Of a stretch of 64,000 nt of DNA, positions 1-9,539 are shown in pieces. The notes under the pieces were generated by a model. The model worked only from the letters and a program-made list of their open reading frames with translations. It was not told the DNA's origin and made no database searches. The stretch lies in NCBI GenBank assembly GCA_937921995.1, contig CAKZVF010000100.1, positions 1 through 64,000 of the forward strand, given 5' to 3'. The number at the start of each line of letters is the position of its first letter. Position 1 is the stretch's first letter. The position numbers and the translations under genes are program-made. This DNA comes from an uncultured Pirellulaceae bacterium (GTDB lineage: Bacteria > Planctomycetota > Planctomycetia > Pirellulales > Pirellulaceae).

Positions 1-239
1 GATGGCTCGTGTTTTACGGGCTGAAAATATCAGTCGCGCAAAATTTGAGTCAATCTTGGCGAAGGAACTGCAAAACCTATTTTGAGAAGATGATCCCGCT
101 ACCGCCAAACCACCGGCACCGGGGGACACGTTTGAGCAGTGAAGAAAGCATTCAGCTACATCAAGCTACGGCGAAAAGATGAAATACCAGAAGGTGAAAG
201 ACTACAAGACGAAAAACGAGTTTGCGTCACATCCGCCGA
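1..239. other. Left-edge stretch; possible tail of an upstream + gene
   Basis: A short open frame on the + strand runs from base 2 to a TGA ending at 85 (last residues ...ELQNLF). It could be the C-terminal end of a gene that begins left of the window, but it is too short to identify. The rest, up to the end of the sensor kinase gene at 240, shows no gene. A small GC-rich palindrome (CCGGCACCGG, near 113-122) could take part in termination of the leftward kinase transcript, but no T-run follows it closely. Confidence 0.2.
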
Positions 240-3200
240 CTACCCAAGAAACTTTTTGAGCTCTTGGGTAAGCGATTCAAAGTTCTTTTTCAGTTCCGCA
301 AATACTTCTTCACTTCCTTCGAGCTTACTGTTGGCTCCCATTTGTTCGATGTTCGACGCCGATTCAAATGGGGCTTTGGTGTTCAGGAACAAGACGGAAC
401 CTTTGACCTTGTGTGCTACTTTTTTTACTATATCTCCGTCGCCGGCGGCGACGCCTTCTTCAAGGCGCTGTAGCAGATCAGGCAACTCATCCAGAAAAAT
501 AGAAACCAACTCTCGCAACAAACCGGCGTCGTGCCCCGTCGCTTTGGCGGCCAGTTCCCAATCAACGTGCCCATCGCTTGCCGGCACATTGGTCTCAAGT
601 TCAATCAACGGCTCTTCTGATTCCCCGGCAACCTGCACGTTGGATTCGGCAGCGTCTTCCTCGGGTTCAAATAGCGATTTAATCTTCGCCGTGAAGGTTT
701 CGATACGAATTGGCTTGGAGAGATAGTCGTCCATGCCAGATTCGATACAAAGGTCTCGGTCGCCCTTCATGGCGTGAGCCGTCATGGCAACGATTAATTG
801 ATGGGAGCCCGTTTCTTTTTCTCTTGCGCGAATCGCGCGTGTTGCATCCAGCCCGTCCATGATCGGCATCTGGACATCCATCAACACGAGATCGTATGTT
901 CCATTGGCAACCATCGTGACCGCCTCTTTGCCATTGTTGGCGACGTCGACATGGTGTCCCTGTTTTTCCAACACACTTACGGCCAACCTCTGGTTCACTT
1001 TATTGTCCTCGGCCAGCAACACATTGAGTTTCTTCTGGATCGCAATGGGCCAAGATTTTGACGGCGTCTTCTCCCGGACAACGGCATGGTTAAGGCTCAG
1101 CCCCATCACGTCGATAATGCAGTCAAACAGTTCGGACTGCGTCACGGGTTTCATAATACAACTGGCAATCTTAAGCCGTTCGCGGTCTTTCACATCACCC
1201 ACCCGCGTCGCAGATGTCAGCATAATGATAGGGATATCGCAGATCGCTTCTTCGGCGCCGCGAATTTGTTCTGCCATCATGAAACCATCGGTGTCGGGCA
1301 TTTGAACATCCGAGAGAACCAGTTGAAAAGGCGTTCCTTTTTCAGATTGTTCGCGCAACAGCGCCAGCGCAGGTTCGGGGGCAGAACAGGTCGCCGGCAG
1401 CATCCCCCAACTGTGCAGCATTTCTTTAAGGATCAACCGATTGGTCTCGTTGTCATCGACCACCAAGACGCGCGTACCGCCGACGACGACAGGCATCCGT
1501 TTCAGTTCAGCTTCGTCGCCGAGGTTCACGTTTACGGTGAAGTAGAACTCGCTGCCCTGATTGGGCGTGCTCCGAACACCGATCGTCCCTCCCATCATTT
1601 CGACCAGTCGTGAAGAGATGGTAAGCCCCAACCCCGTCCCACCGTAGCGGCGCGTCGTCGAAGTATCAGCCTGTTCGAATTCTGCAAAAACCTTTTCGCA
1701 GGCCTCTTCAGACATGCCGATGCCGGTATCGCAGACCCTGATCAGCAATGTCACGCCGTCATCGGTGCGTTGACTAAGGCCAATATCGACGAAGACTTCA
1801 CCTTCCTCGGTGAATTTGATCGCGTTACCCACCAAATTGATGATCACCTGCCGAAGTCTGCCGACATCGCCGTAGAGGGCTTCGGGAACTTCGTTCTGCA
1901 CCCGGAAAGCCAGTTCCAGCTCTTTCGCATGGGCACGCGTGGCAAGCGATTTCATCGTACCGCCAATCGCACTGCGAAGCCCAAAACCGACCGGATCAAG
2001 CTCCAGTTTTCCAGCTTCGATTTTTGAGAAGTCCAAAATGTCGTTGATCACACGCAGCAAAGATTCACCTGACCCCTGAATCATCTCCAGATAGTCCTGT
2101 TGCGTTTGCTCCATTTGCGTGTCTTGCAAAAGCTCCGTCATCCCGATGATCGCATTCATCGGCGTGCGAATCTCATGGCTCATATTGGCCAAGAAATCAC
2201 TTTTGGCTCGGTTCGCCTCATCGGCGGCATCTTTTGCAGCGGATAACTGAAGGTTCGTTTCAATGGATTTTGTAATGTCGCGTGCAATTCCGACCAGCCC
2301 GGTGACTTCGCCAGCGTCGTCAAACAAAGGCACTTTGCTGGTCTGCAACCAAACCTCATTGCCGTCACGGTCACACGTTTTTTCCTGTTGATCGATCAAC
2401 GGGCGTCCTTCACGCATCGCCATCTGATCATCAGCGACGTAATTAGAGGCCATTTCTGGAGGCCAAAAATCAAAGTCAGTTTTTCCGATGACGTCTTCGA
2501 TGGAATCAACATTCAGCGAGTTGAGAAATGCTCGGTTGACATTAATGAATCGCCCGTGTCGGTCTTTGAGGAAAATCAAATCGGGCACGTTATCGATGAT
2601 CGTTTTTAATCGGTCCCGTTCGCGTCCAAGTTCCGCTTCGGCAAGCCTTTGCTCGGTGATGCAACGTGAGATTCCAAAAGTGCCAACGGGTTTACCTTCC
2701 AAGTCCTTCAACGGCAGTTTCGTCGACGCAATCCAACTCACACTGCCATCGATCTCAATTTCACGTTCCACTTTCTCGATGATGTCGATTTCGCCATTGT
2801 AAAGCGCGAGTTCATCCTGCATTCGATCACCGACTTCTGTCAAAAATTCGACATCGGAGAGGCCTACCATATCCTCAGGTGAATCCAGTTGATACTTGGC
2901 TGCCATCGACTGACTGACACGCAGGAATCTACTTTGCGCGTCCTTGAAATAGACGTAGTGAGGAATCGCATCCAAAAGCGCCTTGAGTAGATAGCGTTCG
3001 CGATCGCCGGCTTCTTCCAAATGCTTGTTTTCAGAGATGTCGTGATAGACGACTTGGTAGCCGATTGCCTGACCGGCGGTATTGAGAACCGGAAAAGTGA
3101 ACGTTTCAATGTAGGCGAATGTGTTTCCTGGACGCATATGTTTCTCGGTAGTCCGAAAAAGCTCACGTTGCTTGAGAACTTTTTGATCCTTATGTGCAAA

Positions 3201-3797
3201 TCGCTTGGCCACATCGGCCGGAAACAAATCGAAACTCGTTTTGCCGATTAGTTCAGGCAAACTTTTTTCGTTGACCTCGCAGTACTTTTGGTTGGCGAAA
3301 ATAATCTTGCCTTCGGTGTCTTTGCACACCACGCTCATAGGAATCGCCTCAGCCAACGCATAATAAGCGGATTCGACGTTTTTCAATCGGCGGTTCTCAA
3401 GCGTGCGGGCGGTGACATCGGTTGCCACACCGCCAATGCGCACTGGGTCTCCGGGCAGTACCGTCACGCGGTCTTCGATCCACCGTTGTTCGCCATTGGG
3501 CAGAACAATTCGATAAGTTAAAGTGGATGGGGAGTTTTGGTTGAGGTTGTCTATCTGCTGGTTGAGCTGAGCGAGATCTTCACCGAGTACGAATTCGGAT
3601 CGCCAATTTGTTTTTGTTGAAAGTTCTTGCGGATTCCAACCGAAAATTTCTTGAGCAGATGGACTAAGGTAGTGCAATTTTCCGGACTGAGCATTGGCCA
3701 CCCAGAAAACGCTCGAGGAGCCCTCGACAAGCGCAATCAGGTGCTCAAGCCCGTGTTTTTGGCCATCTCCGTCTTGCGCTACAGTGTTATGGCTCAT
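240..3797 (-). CDS. Hybrid sensor histidine kinase, 4 PAS + HisKA + HATPase + 2 REC + HPt
   Basis: Multi-step phosphorelay kinase of 1185 residues, apparently soluble because no membrane segment is visible. Four PAS domains lie at about 20-135, 145-260, 270-385 and 395-510. The dimerisation box NMSHEIRTPMNAI carries the phospho-acceptor H541. The ATPase has its N-box near 650-662, the DTGIGMS loop near 690 and GTGLGL near 720. Two receivers follow with acceptor aspartates D830 and D974, and a C-terminal HPt domain has H1129 in VAHKVKG. All relay residues are present, so a full His-Asp-His relay within one protein is plausible. The start is backed by AGAGGAGT about 11 nt upstream. It is transcribed alone and diverges from the permease gene; no separate response regulator is adjacent. 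The signal sensed is unknown. Confidence 0.95.
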   Translation of the reverse strand: MSHNTVAQDGDGQKHGLEHLIALVEGSSSVFWVANAQSGKLHYLSPSAQEIFGWNPQELSTKTNWRSEFVLGEDLAQLNQQIDNLNQNSPSTLTYRIVLPNGEQRWIEDRVTVLPGDPVRIGGVATDVTARTLENRRLKNVESAYYALAEAIPMSVVCKDTEGKIIFANQKYCEVNEKSLPELIGKTSFDLFPADVAKRFAHKDQKVLKQRELFRTTEKHMRPGNTFAYIETFTFPVLNTAGQAIGYQVVYHDISENKHLEEAGDRERYLLKALLDAIPHYVYFKDAQSRFLRVSQSMAAKYQLDSPEDMVGLSDVEFLTEVGDRMQDELALYNGEIDIIEKVEREIEIDGSVSWIASTKLPLKDLEGKPVGTFGISRCITEQRLAEAELGRERDRLKTIIDNVPDLIFLKDRHGRFINVNRAFLNSLNVDSIEDVIGKTDFDFWPPEMASNYVADDQMAMREGRPLIDQQEKTCDRDGNEVWLQTSKVPLFDDAGEVTGLVGIARDITKSIETNLQLSAAKDAADEANRAKSDFLANMSHEIRTPMNAIIGMTELLQDTQMEQTQQDYLEMIQGSGESLLRVINDILDFSKIEAGKLELDPVGFGLRSAIGGTMKSLATRAHAKELELAFRVQNEVPEALYGDVGRLRQVIINLVGNAIKFTEEGEVFVDIGLSQRTDDGVTLLIRVCDTGIGMSEEACEKVFAEFEQADTSTTRRYGGTGLGLTISSRLVEMMGGTIGVRSTPNQGSEFYFTVNVNLGDEAELKRMPVVVGGTRVLVVDDNETNRLILKEMLHSWGMLPATCSAPEPALALLREQSEKGTPFQLVLSDVQMPDTDGFMMAEQIRGAEEAICDIPIIMLTSATRVGDVKDRERLKIASCIMKPVTQSELFDCIIDVMGLSLNHAVVREKTPSKSWPIAIQKKLNVLLAEDNKVNQRLAVSVLEKQGHHVDVANNGKEAVTMVANGTYDLVLMDVQMPIMDGLDATRAIRAREKETGSHQLIVAMTAHAMKGDRDLCIESGMDDYLSKPIRIETFTAKIKSLFEPEEDAAESNVQVAGESEEPLIELETNVPASDGHVDWELAAKATGHDAGLLRELVSIFLDELPDLLQRLEEGVAAGDGDIVKKVAHKVKGSVLFLNTKAPFESASNIEQMGANSKLEGSEEVFAELKKNFESLTQELKKFLG

Positions 3798-3923
3798 TCT
3801 GCTTGACTCCTCTTAACCGTCGATCGTTTTTATCAGGTTTAAGTTATTCTATTGGTTACGCGTTGGCCAAGTAAAGACAATTCGGTCTGATTCATTCACT
3901 CATCTCCTTTCGTCGCAAACGAA

Positions 3924-4748
3924 ATGCCTAGTTCTATGTTTGAAGCCTTAGGTTATCTGATCGGCGTATTTATTGGAGTTGTGTTGGGAATCACCGGTGG
4001 CGGGGGGTCGTTACTATTACCCACCTTCACTTATCTGTTTGAAGAACCGGTTCAACTTGCCACGGCCTATACGCTGATTCTCACCGGGGCTACTGCAGCT
4101 ATCGGCGTCGTGCCGCGCATCCGCCAGAAAGAAGTCGACTACCCCATCGCGATCACGTTGGCCATCCCGGTACTGCTGGGGACGTTGCTGGTCAGGGGAT
4201 GGTTGTTCGCGCGGGTGCCAACGGTTCTTTTTAACATCGGCGACTTCGAACTGGGCAAACGCACGTTTGTGATGATGATCTTTGCCGGCATCGTACTTTT
4301 ATCTTGGGCAACGATGATCGGCTTGGTTGGCCGCAATCTTAAACCGAATCCGAATTTACGATCGGAGCAGCCGCTGCGCTACTTTGGAATTCTGTCAATT
4401 TGCGGTTTGGCGATTGGAATTCTAACAGGCTTCATCGGGGCAGGGGGGGGCGTGATGCTGGTGCCACTGATGGTAATCGTGATGGGACTGGAGATGCGAA
4501 CGGTTGTGGGCACCACGCTTTTGATCGTCGCGGTCAAATCGACACTCGGTTTCGTGGGGGATTTATGGACGCAGGGCGCGGCGATTAGCGTTCTGTTTTT
4601 AGCTCAATTTTTGGCCGCGATGGTCTTTGGTGTATTGTTGGGGTCGGCAGTTTCAAACCGAATTTCGGCTAACACGCTAAAGATTGGTTTCGCGTGGTTT
4701 CTCTTATTCATCGCCGTGTTTGTGATTATCAAAGAGTCGCTGCTGTAG
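3924..4748 (+). CDS. TauE/SafE (DUF81) family membrane permease
   Basis: Integral membrane protein of 274 residues with the family's two-fold repeat. Each half starts with a glycine-rich motif, GITGGGGSLLLP near residue 22 and GFIGAGGGVMLVP near 170, and about eight hydrophobic segments are visible. Family members export sulfite, sulfoacetate or related organosulfur anions, but the substrate cannot be read from sequence. The start at 3924 and an in-frame ATG 12 nt later are both possible; neither has a strong ribosome-binding site. It diverges from the sensor kinase gene across 126 bp, so the two could share a control region. No sulfur-metabolism genes are nearby. Confidence 0.85.
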   Translation: MPSSMFEALGYLIGVFIGVVLGITGGGGSLLLPTFTYLFEEPVQLATAYTLILTGATAAIGVVPRIRQKEVDYPIAITLAIPVLLGTLLVRGWLFARVPTVLFNIGDFELGKRTFVMMIFAGIVLLSWATMIGLVGRNLKPNPNLRSEQPLRYFGILSICGLAIGILTGFIGAGGGVMLVPLMVIVMGLEMRTVVGTTLLIVAVKSTLGFVGDLWTQGAAISVLFLAQFLAAMVFGVLLGSAVSNRISANTLKIGFAWFLLFIAVFVIIKESLL

Positions 4749-4939
4749 CTCGTATCATCGCAAGGGATTGCCATCCGCCTCTGGTGGCAAAATGGCTTTG
4801 CAGTTTTCCTTGTCACCAGCAATTTTCTTGCTCTTGCCTGCCGCGCGGGATACGATGAGGTTGAGCTCTGCGGTTCCGATTCTCAAAGGACTCCGCTCAT
4901 TCGGATTTATTCATTCTTTTTTATAAGGAGGAGTATCCG

Positions 4940-5287
4940 ATGAGACTTAGGTTCGACGTGGATGAATGGAAAGAGAATTGGTTATGGCCGATAGTCATCG
5001 CTGTGGCGTTGCCATTTCAGACTGCAGCTTGTCAGGCAACCGAGCCCGTCAGGCTGCAAGAGACAAATAGCACATCGACGGTACGCGACTTTCAAGATGT
5101 GAAACAGGAAGTCGGGTACTCCGATCCACAGCGCTTTGGCAAGGTTCAACCAACGATCTTGATTTCGTGGATTTTGATTGGAACAGGGATTTGGCTTTTA
5201 CTTGTAATTTTTCTGTTTGCTTTGTTTTACAGATCCCCAGCCGACAAAATTTGGCTCGCCAAGGAAGAGGAAGACGTTAGCAGTTAG
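4940..5287 (+). CDS. Small single-span membrane protein, function unknown
   Basis: This 115-residue protein is not recognised as any family. It has an N-terminal hydrophobic stretch (about 15-32) that may be a signal or lipoprotein-like segment ending near a Cys, a polar middle part, and one clear transmembrane helix at about 75-97 (ILIGTGIWLLLVIFLFALF), followed by a short acidic cytoplasmic tail. The gene is convincing because AAGGAGGAG sits just ahead of the ATG and a strong intrinsic terminator follows the stop by about 50 nt, making it a monocistronic unit. Confidence 0.7.
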   Translation: MRLRFDVDEWKENWLWPIVIAVALPFQTAACQATEPVRLQETNSTSTVRDFQDVKQEVGYSDPQRFGKVQPTILISWILIGTGIWLLLVIFLFALFYRSPADKIWLAKEEEDVSS

Positions 5288-5339
5288 TTCTTTTCTGCTG
5301 CTTCGTAAACCTCACCTTAAACCTCACCTTAAACCAACG

Positions 5340-5371
5340 AAGGCCTTCTCATTTGTTGAGAAGGCCTTTTT
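5340..5371 (+). terminator. Intrinsic terminator after the small membrane protein gene
   Basis: A perfect 11-bp stem (5340-5350 with 5358-5368, AAGGCCTTCTC against GAGAAGGCCTT) with a 7-nt loop ends in a run of T. It lies about 50 nt after the stop codon at 5287. A 12-bp tandem duplication (AACCTCACCTTA twice) precedes it. Confidence 0.85.
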
Positions 5372-5521
5372 GGGTTGCCTACCGAGTGCCGTTTCTGGTT
5401 GCCGTGTTGAGCGTGGCCGGCTCTGGTGCGGGATGGCCCCGGCATCGGATGTGATTTGGCTTAAATCGCGGAAATCAGGCAAGAATCCTCGGGTTCCGCG
5501 GTTGGGAATTTGCGGTCGATC

Positions 5522-5589
5522 TTCTATAAAGTGGGACGCAGATTGCGCCCTGTTTTGGCAAATTTCAGGGCCGACCCCTATTTATAGAA
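5522..5589 (+). promoter_or_regulatory. Structured 5' leader of valS
   Basis: A perfect 9-bp inverted repeat, TTCTATAAA (5522-5530) and TTTATAGAA (5581-5589), encloses a GGG/CCC pairing, a small CGCA/TGCG hairpin and a 6-bp GCCCTG/CAGGGC hairpin. The outer stem closes 10 nt before the valS ATG and would cover the ribosome-binding region. This suggests a cis-acting leader RNA that controls valS, but no known riboswitch or T-box core was recognised. Confidence 0.45.
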
Positions 5590-5599
5590 TCAGACTCAA

Positions 5600-8500
5600 A
5601 TGACAACGACTCCCGACCCACAAGATATTCCCAGCCGCTTCGATTTCGAAACCGCACAAGACAAAATTTATGACGCTTGGCAATCCGGCGGTTGGTTCCA
5701 TGCCGAACCTGATTCAAAGAAAAAACCCTACACCATTGTCATCCCGCCGCCAAATGTCACCGGCGCCTTGCACTTGGGGCATGCGCTAAACAACACGTTG
5801 CAAGACGTCGTGATCCGCATGAAGCGCATGCAGGGTTTTAATGCGCTGTGGATGCCCGGCACCGATCACGCTGGCATCGCCACACAAGCGCGTGTCGAAA
5901 AACGAATTAAGGATCTCGAAGGCAAGTCACGTCATGATCTGGGGCGCGAGGAGTTGGTCAATCGCATCTGGCAATGGAAAGAACAGTACGAAGAACGTAT
6001 CCTCGGCCAGCTGAAAAAGATGGGTTGCAGCTGCGACTGGGAGCGCACCCGATTCACGTTAGACGACACCTGTGCCCGCGCCGTACGAAAGACGTTCTTT
6101 GATCTGTTTCAGAAATCACTGATCTATCGCGGAAAACGACTGGTCAACTGGGACACGCACTTAGGCACCACCGTCAGCGACGACGAAGTTGAAAACAAAT
6201 CGATCAACGGGCATTTCTGGCACTTCATGTACCCCGTGATCGATCCCAAACCAGGAGAACCTCATCACGTTACCGTTGCCACGACGCGCCCGGAAACGAT
6301 GTTGGGCGACACCGCGGTTGCCGTTCACCCTGATCCGGCCGCAGCGCTGTCGAAGGTTGAATCGGAATTGAAAGCGAAACTTAAAAAGGCACCCGAAAGT
6401 GAACACGCCTCGATCAACGATCAGATTGAAGCGCTGGCAAATCGACGCAAAGCAATGCTGAACGGTTTAGAGTTGCTGCGCGACATGGCCAATGATGGCC
6501 GGATGTTGAGGCTGCCGTTGGCCGATCGCGAGATTCCCTTGGTGACCGACGTGTGGGCGAAACCTGAACTTGGTTCGGGTTGCGTGAAGATCACGCCGGC
6601 TCACGACCCCAACGACTACGAAGTCGGCAAAAGGGCAGGGCTGCCGATGATCAATATCATGAACGCCGATGGGACGCTCAACGCGGAGACCGGCACCTAC
6701 GAGGGTCTGTACATGAAGCAGGCTCGCACAAAAGTCGTCGATGATCTGGAGGCCTTAGGGCTGTTGAAAGAAGTCGAAGATCGCGCGATTGAGATGCCGA
6801 TGTCCGATCGCAGTGGAACGCCGATCGAACCGTATCTGACCGATCAGTGGTTCGTAAAAATGGATCAGTTGGCTCAATCGGCGATGGACGTGGTTGAATC
6901 GGGCGAAGTCAAAATCACGCCCCAACGTTACATCAAAGGTTATTTGTCTTGGTTGGGAGAGAAACGCGATTGGCCGATTTCGCGGCAACTGTGGTGGGGG
7001 CATCAGATCCCTGTTTGGTCAATGCCATGCGCGACCCAAGCGGACGCCGACAAGTTGATCGCGGATATCAAAGGGTTAAAAGCGTTCGACGAAAAACTGG
7101 CGTCCATCCAGACAGAAGCCTCCTCAGAAACGGATTCTGAAAAACGGGCGCAGCTGGGTCTGCCAGATTTCACGCTGCACGTTTGTGTCGAGGATGCCTC
7201 GGAGACGCTTGAGCAAGAACTGGAATCATTGGGCTTGGTACGCGAAGAAGATGTTTTGGATACGTGGTTCAGTTCGGCGCTGTGGCCCTTTTCGACTTTG
7301 GGCTGGCCGGAGCAGACCAAGGAACTAGATTACTTTTATCCAACGTCGGCGCTGATCACCAGCCGCGACATCATTACGCTGTGGGTCGCGCGGATGGTGA
7401 TTATGGGGCTGAATAATCTGGGGCGAGTCCCGTTTAATTCGGTCTTTATTCATCCAAAAATCCTCGACGGCAATGGCGAAACGATGTCCAAGTCCAAGGG
7501 CAACGGCATCGACCCGTTGGATGTGATCGATAAATTTGGCGCCGATGCGCTGCGATTTGGGATGGCCAGTTTAACGACCGAAACCCAAGACGTACGGATG
7601 CCGGTTCAGTTCGAATGCCCGGTCGAATCCTGCCAAGCGGCGATTCCGCAAACGGTCAAAAACCGTGTGCTGCCGGTCGTGGAATGTCCCAAGTGTAAGA
7701 ACAAGTTTCGGACGCAATGGGCAGAGAGAGAAGACGATCTAAAACTACCGCGCGGACCGGTGATCAGCGAACGCTTCGAAGTCGCGCGGAACTTCATGAA
7801 CAAACTTTGGAACGCTTCTCGTTTTGCGATGCTCAATCTGGAGGGTTATGAGGCGGCTCCGATCAAGGAATCGGACCTGACGGTGGAAGACCGCTGGATT
7901 CTTAGCCGGTTGTACACCGTTTCACGGGATGTCACCGAGGCGCTTGAAGGTTATCGCTACGCCGAAGCGACTCGCACACTCTATAACTTTGCCTGGGATA
8001 ATTTTTGCAGTTTCTTTGTGGAGATTCTGAAGGACCGGCTGGCTGATCCCGACCGTCGCGCTCATGCTCAGCGGATCCTCGTGTTCGCGCTGGATCAACT
8101 GTTACGCATGCTGCATCCTGTGATCCCGTTTGTGACCGAAGCGATCTGGGAACAACTGAATCGTTTTGCAGCCGAACGTGGTTTGGAAGAGGTCACCACG
8201 GCCAGTGAATGTTTGATTGGTGCTGCTTGGGCGAAGATTGATCCGAAATGGGCCAATTCAGAAATCGAAACCCAGTTCGCGCGGTTCCAATCAGTGTTGG
8301 GCAGTTTGCGCGAAATCCGGTCGCGCCAGAACCTGCCCCCCAAGAAGGCGATTAAGTTCCTGATTCGCTGCGATGAAGAATACGCGGCCTCGATCGAACC
8401 GATGGCGGGGTACTTCAACAGTATGGCGGCGGCGGAATTGGTGTCCATGGGTGCCAAAGTCGAAGCGCCGGAGATCAACGCACTGATCGCCCAAGATGGA

Positions 8501-8740
8501 ATCGAAATTTTCGTTGACCTCGAAGGCCTGATCGACGTCGAAGCTGAGATCAAACGATTGGAGAAAGAGAAAAAGAAGCTAGAAGGTAATATCGGTGGCA
8601 AAGAAAAGAAGCTGTCCAACGAAAAGTTCGTCGGCAGCGCTCCGGCAGAGATTGTTCAACGCGAGCGCGACTCGCTGGAGCAATTAAAAGAACAATTGGT
8701 TAAAGTGAATTCGGCGTTAGAGAAATTTAGCAAGGCTTAG
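5600..8740 (+). CDS. valS: Valyl-tRNA synthetase
   Basis: Class I aminoacyl-tRNA synthetase that charges tRNA-Val in the cytoplasm. The HIGH-type motif HLGH is at residues 58-61 within PPPNVTGALHLGH, and the KMSKS-type motif TMSKSKGN begins at residue 628. A C-terminal coiled coil (about 985-1046) matches the ValS tRNA-binding arm. At 1046 residues it is longer than the usual 880-950. Extra material includes a lysine- and glutamate-rich insertion in the editing domain (about 250-295), an acidic insertion near 490-520, and a CX4C...CX2C zinc-ribbon-like segment (C673, C678, C696, C699) between KMSKS and the anticodon-binding domain. It is preceded by a structured leader and is not in an obvious operon. 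Confidence 0.98.
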   Translation: MTTTPDPQDIPSRFDFETAQDKIYDAWQSGGWFHAEPDSKKKPYTIVIPPPNVTGALHLGHALNNTLQDVVIRMKRMQGFNALWMPGTDHAGIATQARVEKRIKDLEGKSRHDLGREELVNRIWQWKEQYEERILGQLKKMGCSCDWERTRFTLDDTCARAVRKTFFDLFQKSLIYRGKRLVNWDTHLGTTVSDDEVENKSINGHFWHFMYPVIDPKPGEPHHVTVATTRPETMLGDTAVAVHPDPAAALSKVESELKAKLKKAPESEHASINDQIEALANRRKAMLNGLELLRDMANDGRMLRLPLADREIPLVTDVWAKPELGSGCVKITPAHDPNDYEVGKRAGLPMINIMNADGTLNAETGTYEGLYMKQARTKVVDDLEALGLLKEVEDRAIEMPMSDRSGTPIEPYLTDQWFVKMDQLAQSAMDVVESGEVKITPQRYIKGYLSWLGEKRDWPISRQLWWGHQIPVWSMPCATQADADKLIADIKGLKAFDEKLASIQTEASSETDSEKRAQLGLPDFTLHVCVEDASETLEQELESLGLVREEDVLDTWFSSALWPFSTLGWPEQTKELDYFYPTSALITSRDIITLWVARMVIMGLNNLGRVPFNSVFIHPKILDGNGETMSKSKGNGIDPLDVIDKFGADALRFGMASLTTETQDVRMPVQFECPVESCQAAIPQTVKNRVLPVVECPKCKNKFRTQWAEREDDLKLPRGPVISERFEVARNFMNKLWNASRFAMLNLEGYEAAPIKESDLTVEDRWILSRLYTVSRDVTEALEGYRYAEATRTLYNFAWDNFCSFFVEILKDRLADPDRRAHAQRILVFALDQLLRMLHPVIPFVTEAIWEQLNRFAAERGLEEVTTASECLIGAAWAKIDPKWANSEIETQFARFQSVLGSLREIRSRQNLPPKKAIKFLIRCDEEYAASIEPMAGYFNSMAAAELVSMGAKVEAPEINALIAQDGIEIFVDLEGLIDVEAEIKRLEKEKKKLEGNIGGKEKKLSNEKFVGSAPAEIVQRERDSLEQLKEQLVKVNSALEKFSKA

Positions 8741-8757
8741 CGCGAGGCGCACTGGGC

Positions 8758-8883
8758 CAATGTCGCTCGATTCTCCGAATCGTAAGCGCGCACTAGGGAA
8801 GACTTAATCATTTGGTAAGACATTCTGAAGCGCCAAATCGCTCTCTTGGATCCGCTTTTAACTTGGAAAGTTGAGCGACATTG
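8758..8883. repeat. REP-like intergenic element with inverted ends
   Basis: The 126-bp segment begins CAATGTCGCTC (8758-8768) and ends with its exact reverse complement (8873-8883). The first 34 bp (8758-8791) recur identically at 36381-36414 and include the hairpin CGATTC-TCC-GAATCG. The right end holds a hairpin AACTT-GGA-AAGTT (8860-8872), whose counterpart in the other copy is AGCTT-GAA-AAGCT, a paired base change that keeps the stem. The element lies between the convergent genes valS and the following - strand gene. Confidence 0.6.
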
Positions 8884-8915
8884 ATTGACCGACATTGGGG
8901 CAGGGCAGGGCGGTG

Positions 8916-9539
8916 CTACAGTGGAAGTAGCTCACTGCTGCTTTCGGTTTTTCCGTCAAGCTTCACCGTTACATCATCGTTGGATTCGAATGTTTTGTCC
9001 GGACCGGCGCTGCGGATGATTGCGTGATCGCCATGTCCGTCAAACCGCAACGACTCGCCCCACGGATCAACGTGCTTGATAACCAGCATGTTGGAATCAA
9101 TGATCGACGGCAACTGACCATCGTGGCTATCGCGATAGGTTTCTAATTCGTCAACGGCGACGGTTAGGAGACGCTTTGTTTTCGTTTTCTGCTTCGCAAT
9201 GACTCGTGCGTTTTTTGATTCGATCCGCTGTTGGTGATGCTGATGGTGCGCTGCGATCGTAAACGCAACTATCGTTCCGGCGATCCCGACGCCCAGTAGC
9301 GACAAAAGGGTTCCCGCCGCGGCAGCTTTACGTGGGCCTTTCTTTTTTCGCAACCCGTTGAGACTGATCAACAAAGGAACCGGCGAGGTGAACCCCAACG
9401 TTAGGAGGCTGACCATGGACAACCAGAGCCCGCTGATCCCCCACCAGTTGAATTTTCGACGAGGCGGATCGAATCCGATATAGACCGGGCCGCGCCTGCC
9501 ATTGGAAGGTCGTTGATTAAACGGTACGTGAAAGGCCAT
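8916..9539 (-). CDS. Small two-span membrane protein with GspG-like C-terminus
   Basis: A 207-residue protein with two hydrophobic segments (about 32-58 and 74-96) separated by a short basic loop RKKKGPRK, an arrangement like DUF4190-type membrane proteins. A polar region follows, then a C-terminal piece DPWGESLRF...SAGPDKTF. That piece resembles the C-terminal motif of type II secretion pseudopilins (GspG), often found at the end of planctomycete pilin-like proteins. AGGAG lies about 9 nt before the ATG. The gene could form a leftward unit with the membrane hydrolase gene upstream (gap about 180 bp). The function is unknown; the secretion-like tail is similarity only. Confidence 0.6.
   Translation of the reverse strand: MAFHVPFNQRPSNGRRGPVYIGFDPPRRKFNWWGISGLWLSMVSLLTLGFTSPVPLLISLNGLRKKKGPRKAAAAGTLLSLLGVGIAGTIVAFTIAAHHQHHQQRIESKNARVIAKQKTKTKRLLTVAVDELETYRDSHDGQLPSIIDSNMLVIKHVDPWGESLRFDGHGDHAIIRSAGPDKTFESNDDVTVKLDGKTESSSELLPL

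Noticed and set aside
139-2027. Several + strand open frames opposite the sensor kinase
   Set aside because: They are antisense shadows of a gene whose domains are all identified on the - strand.
5309-5332. 12-bp tandem duplication (AACCTCACCTTA) as an operator
   Set aside because: It lies between a stop codon and its terminator and is more simply a replication slippage product.
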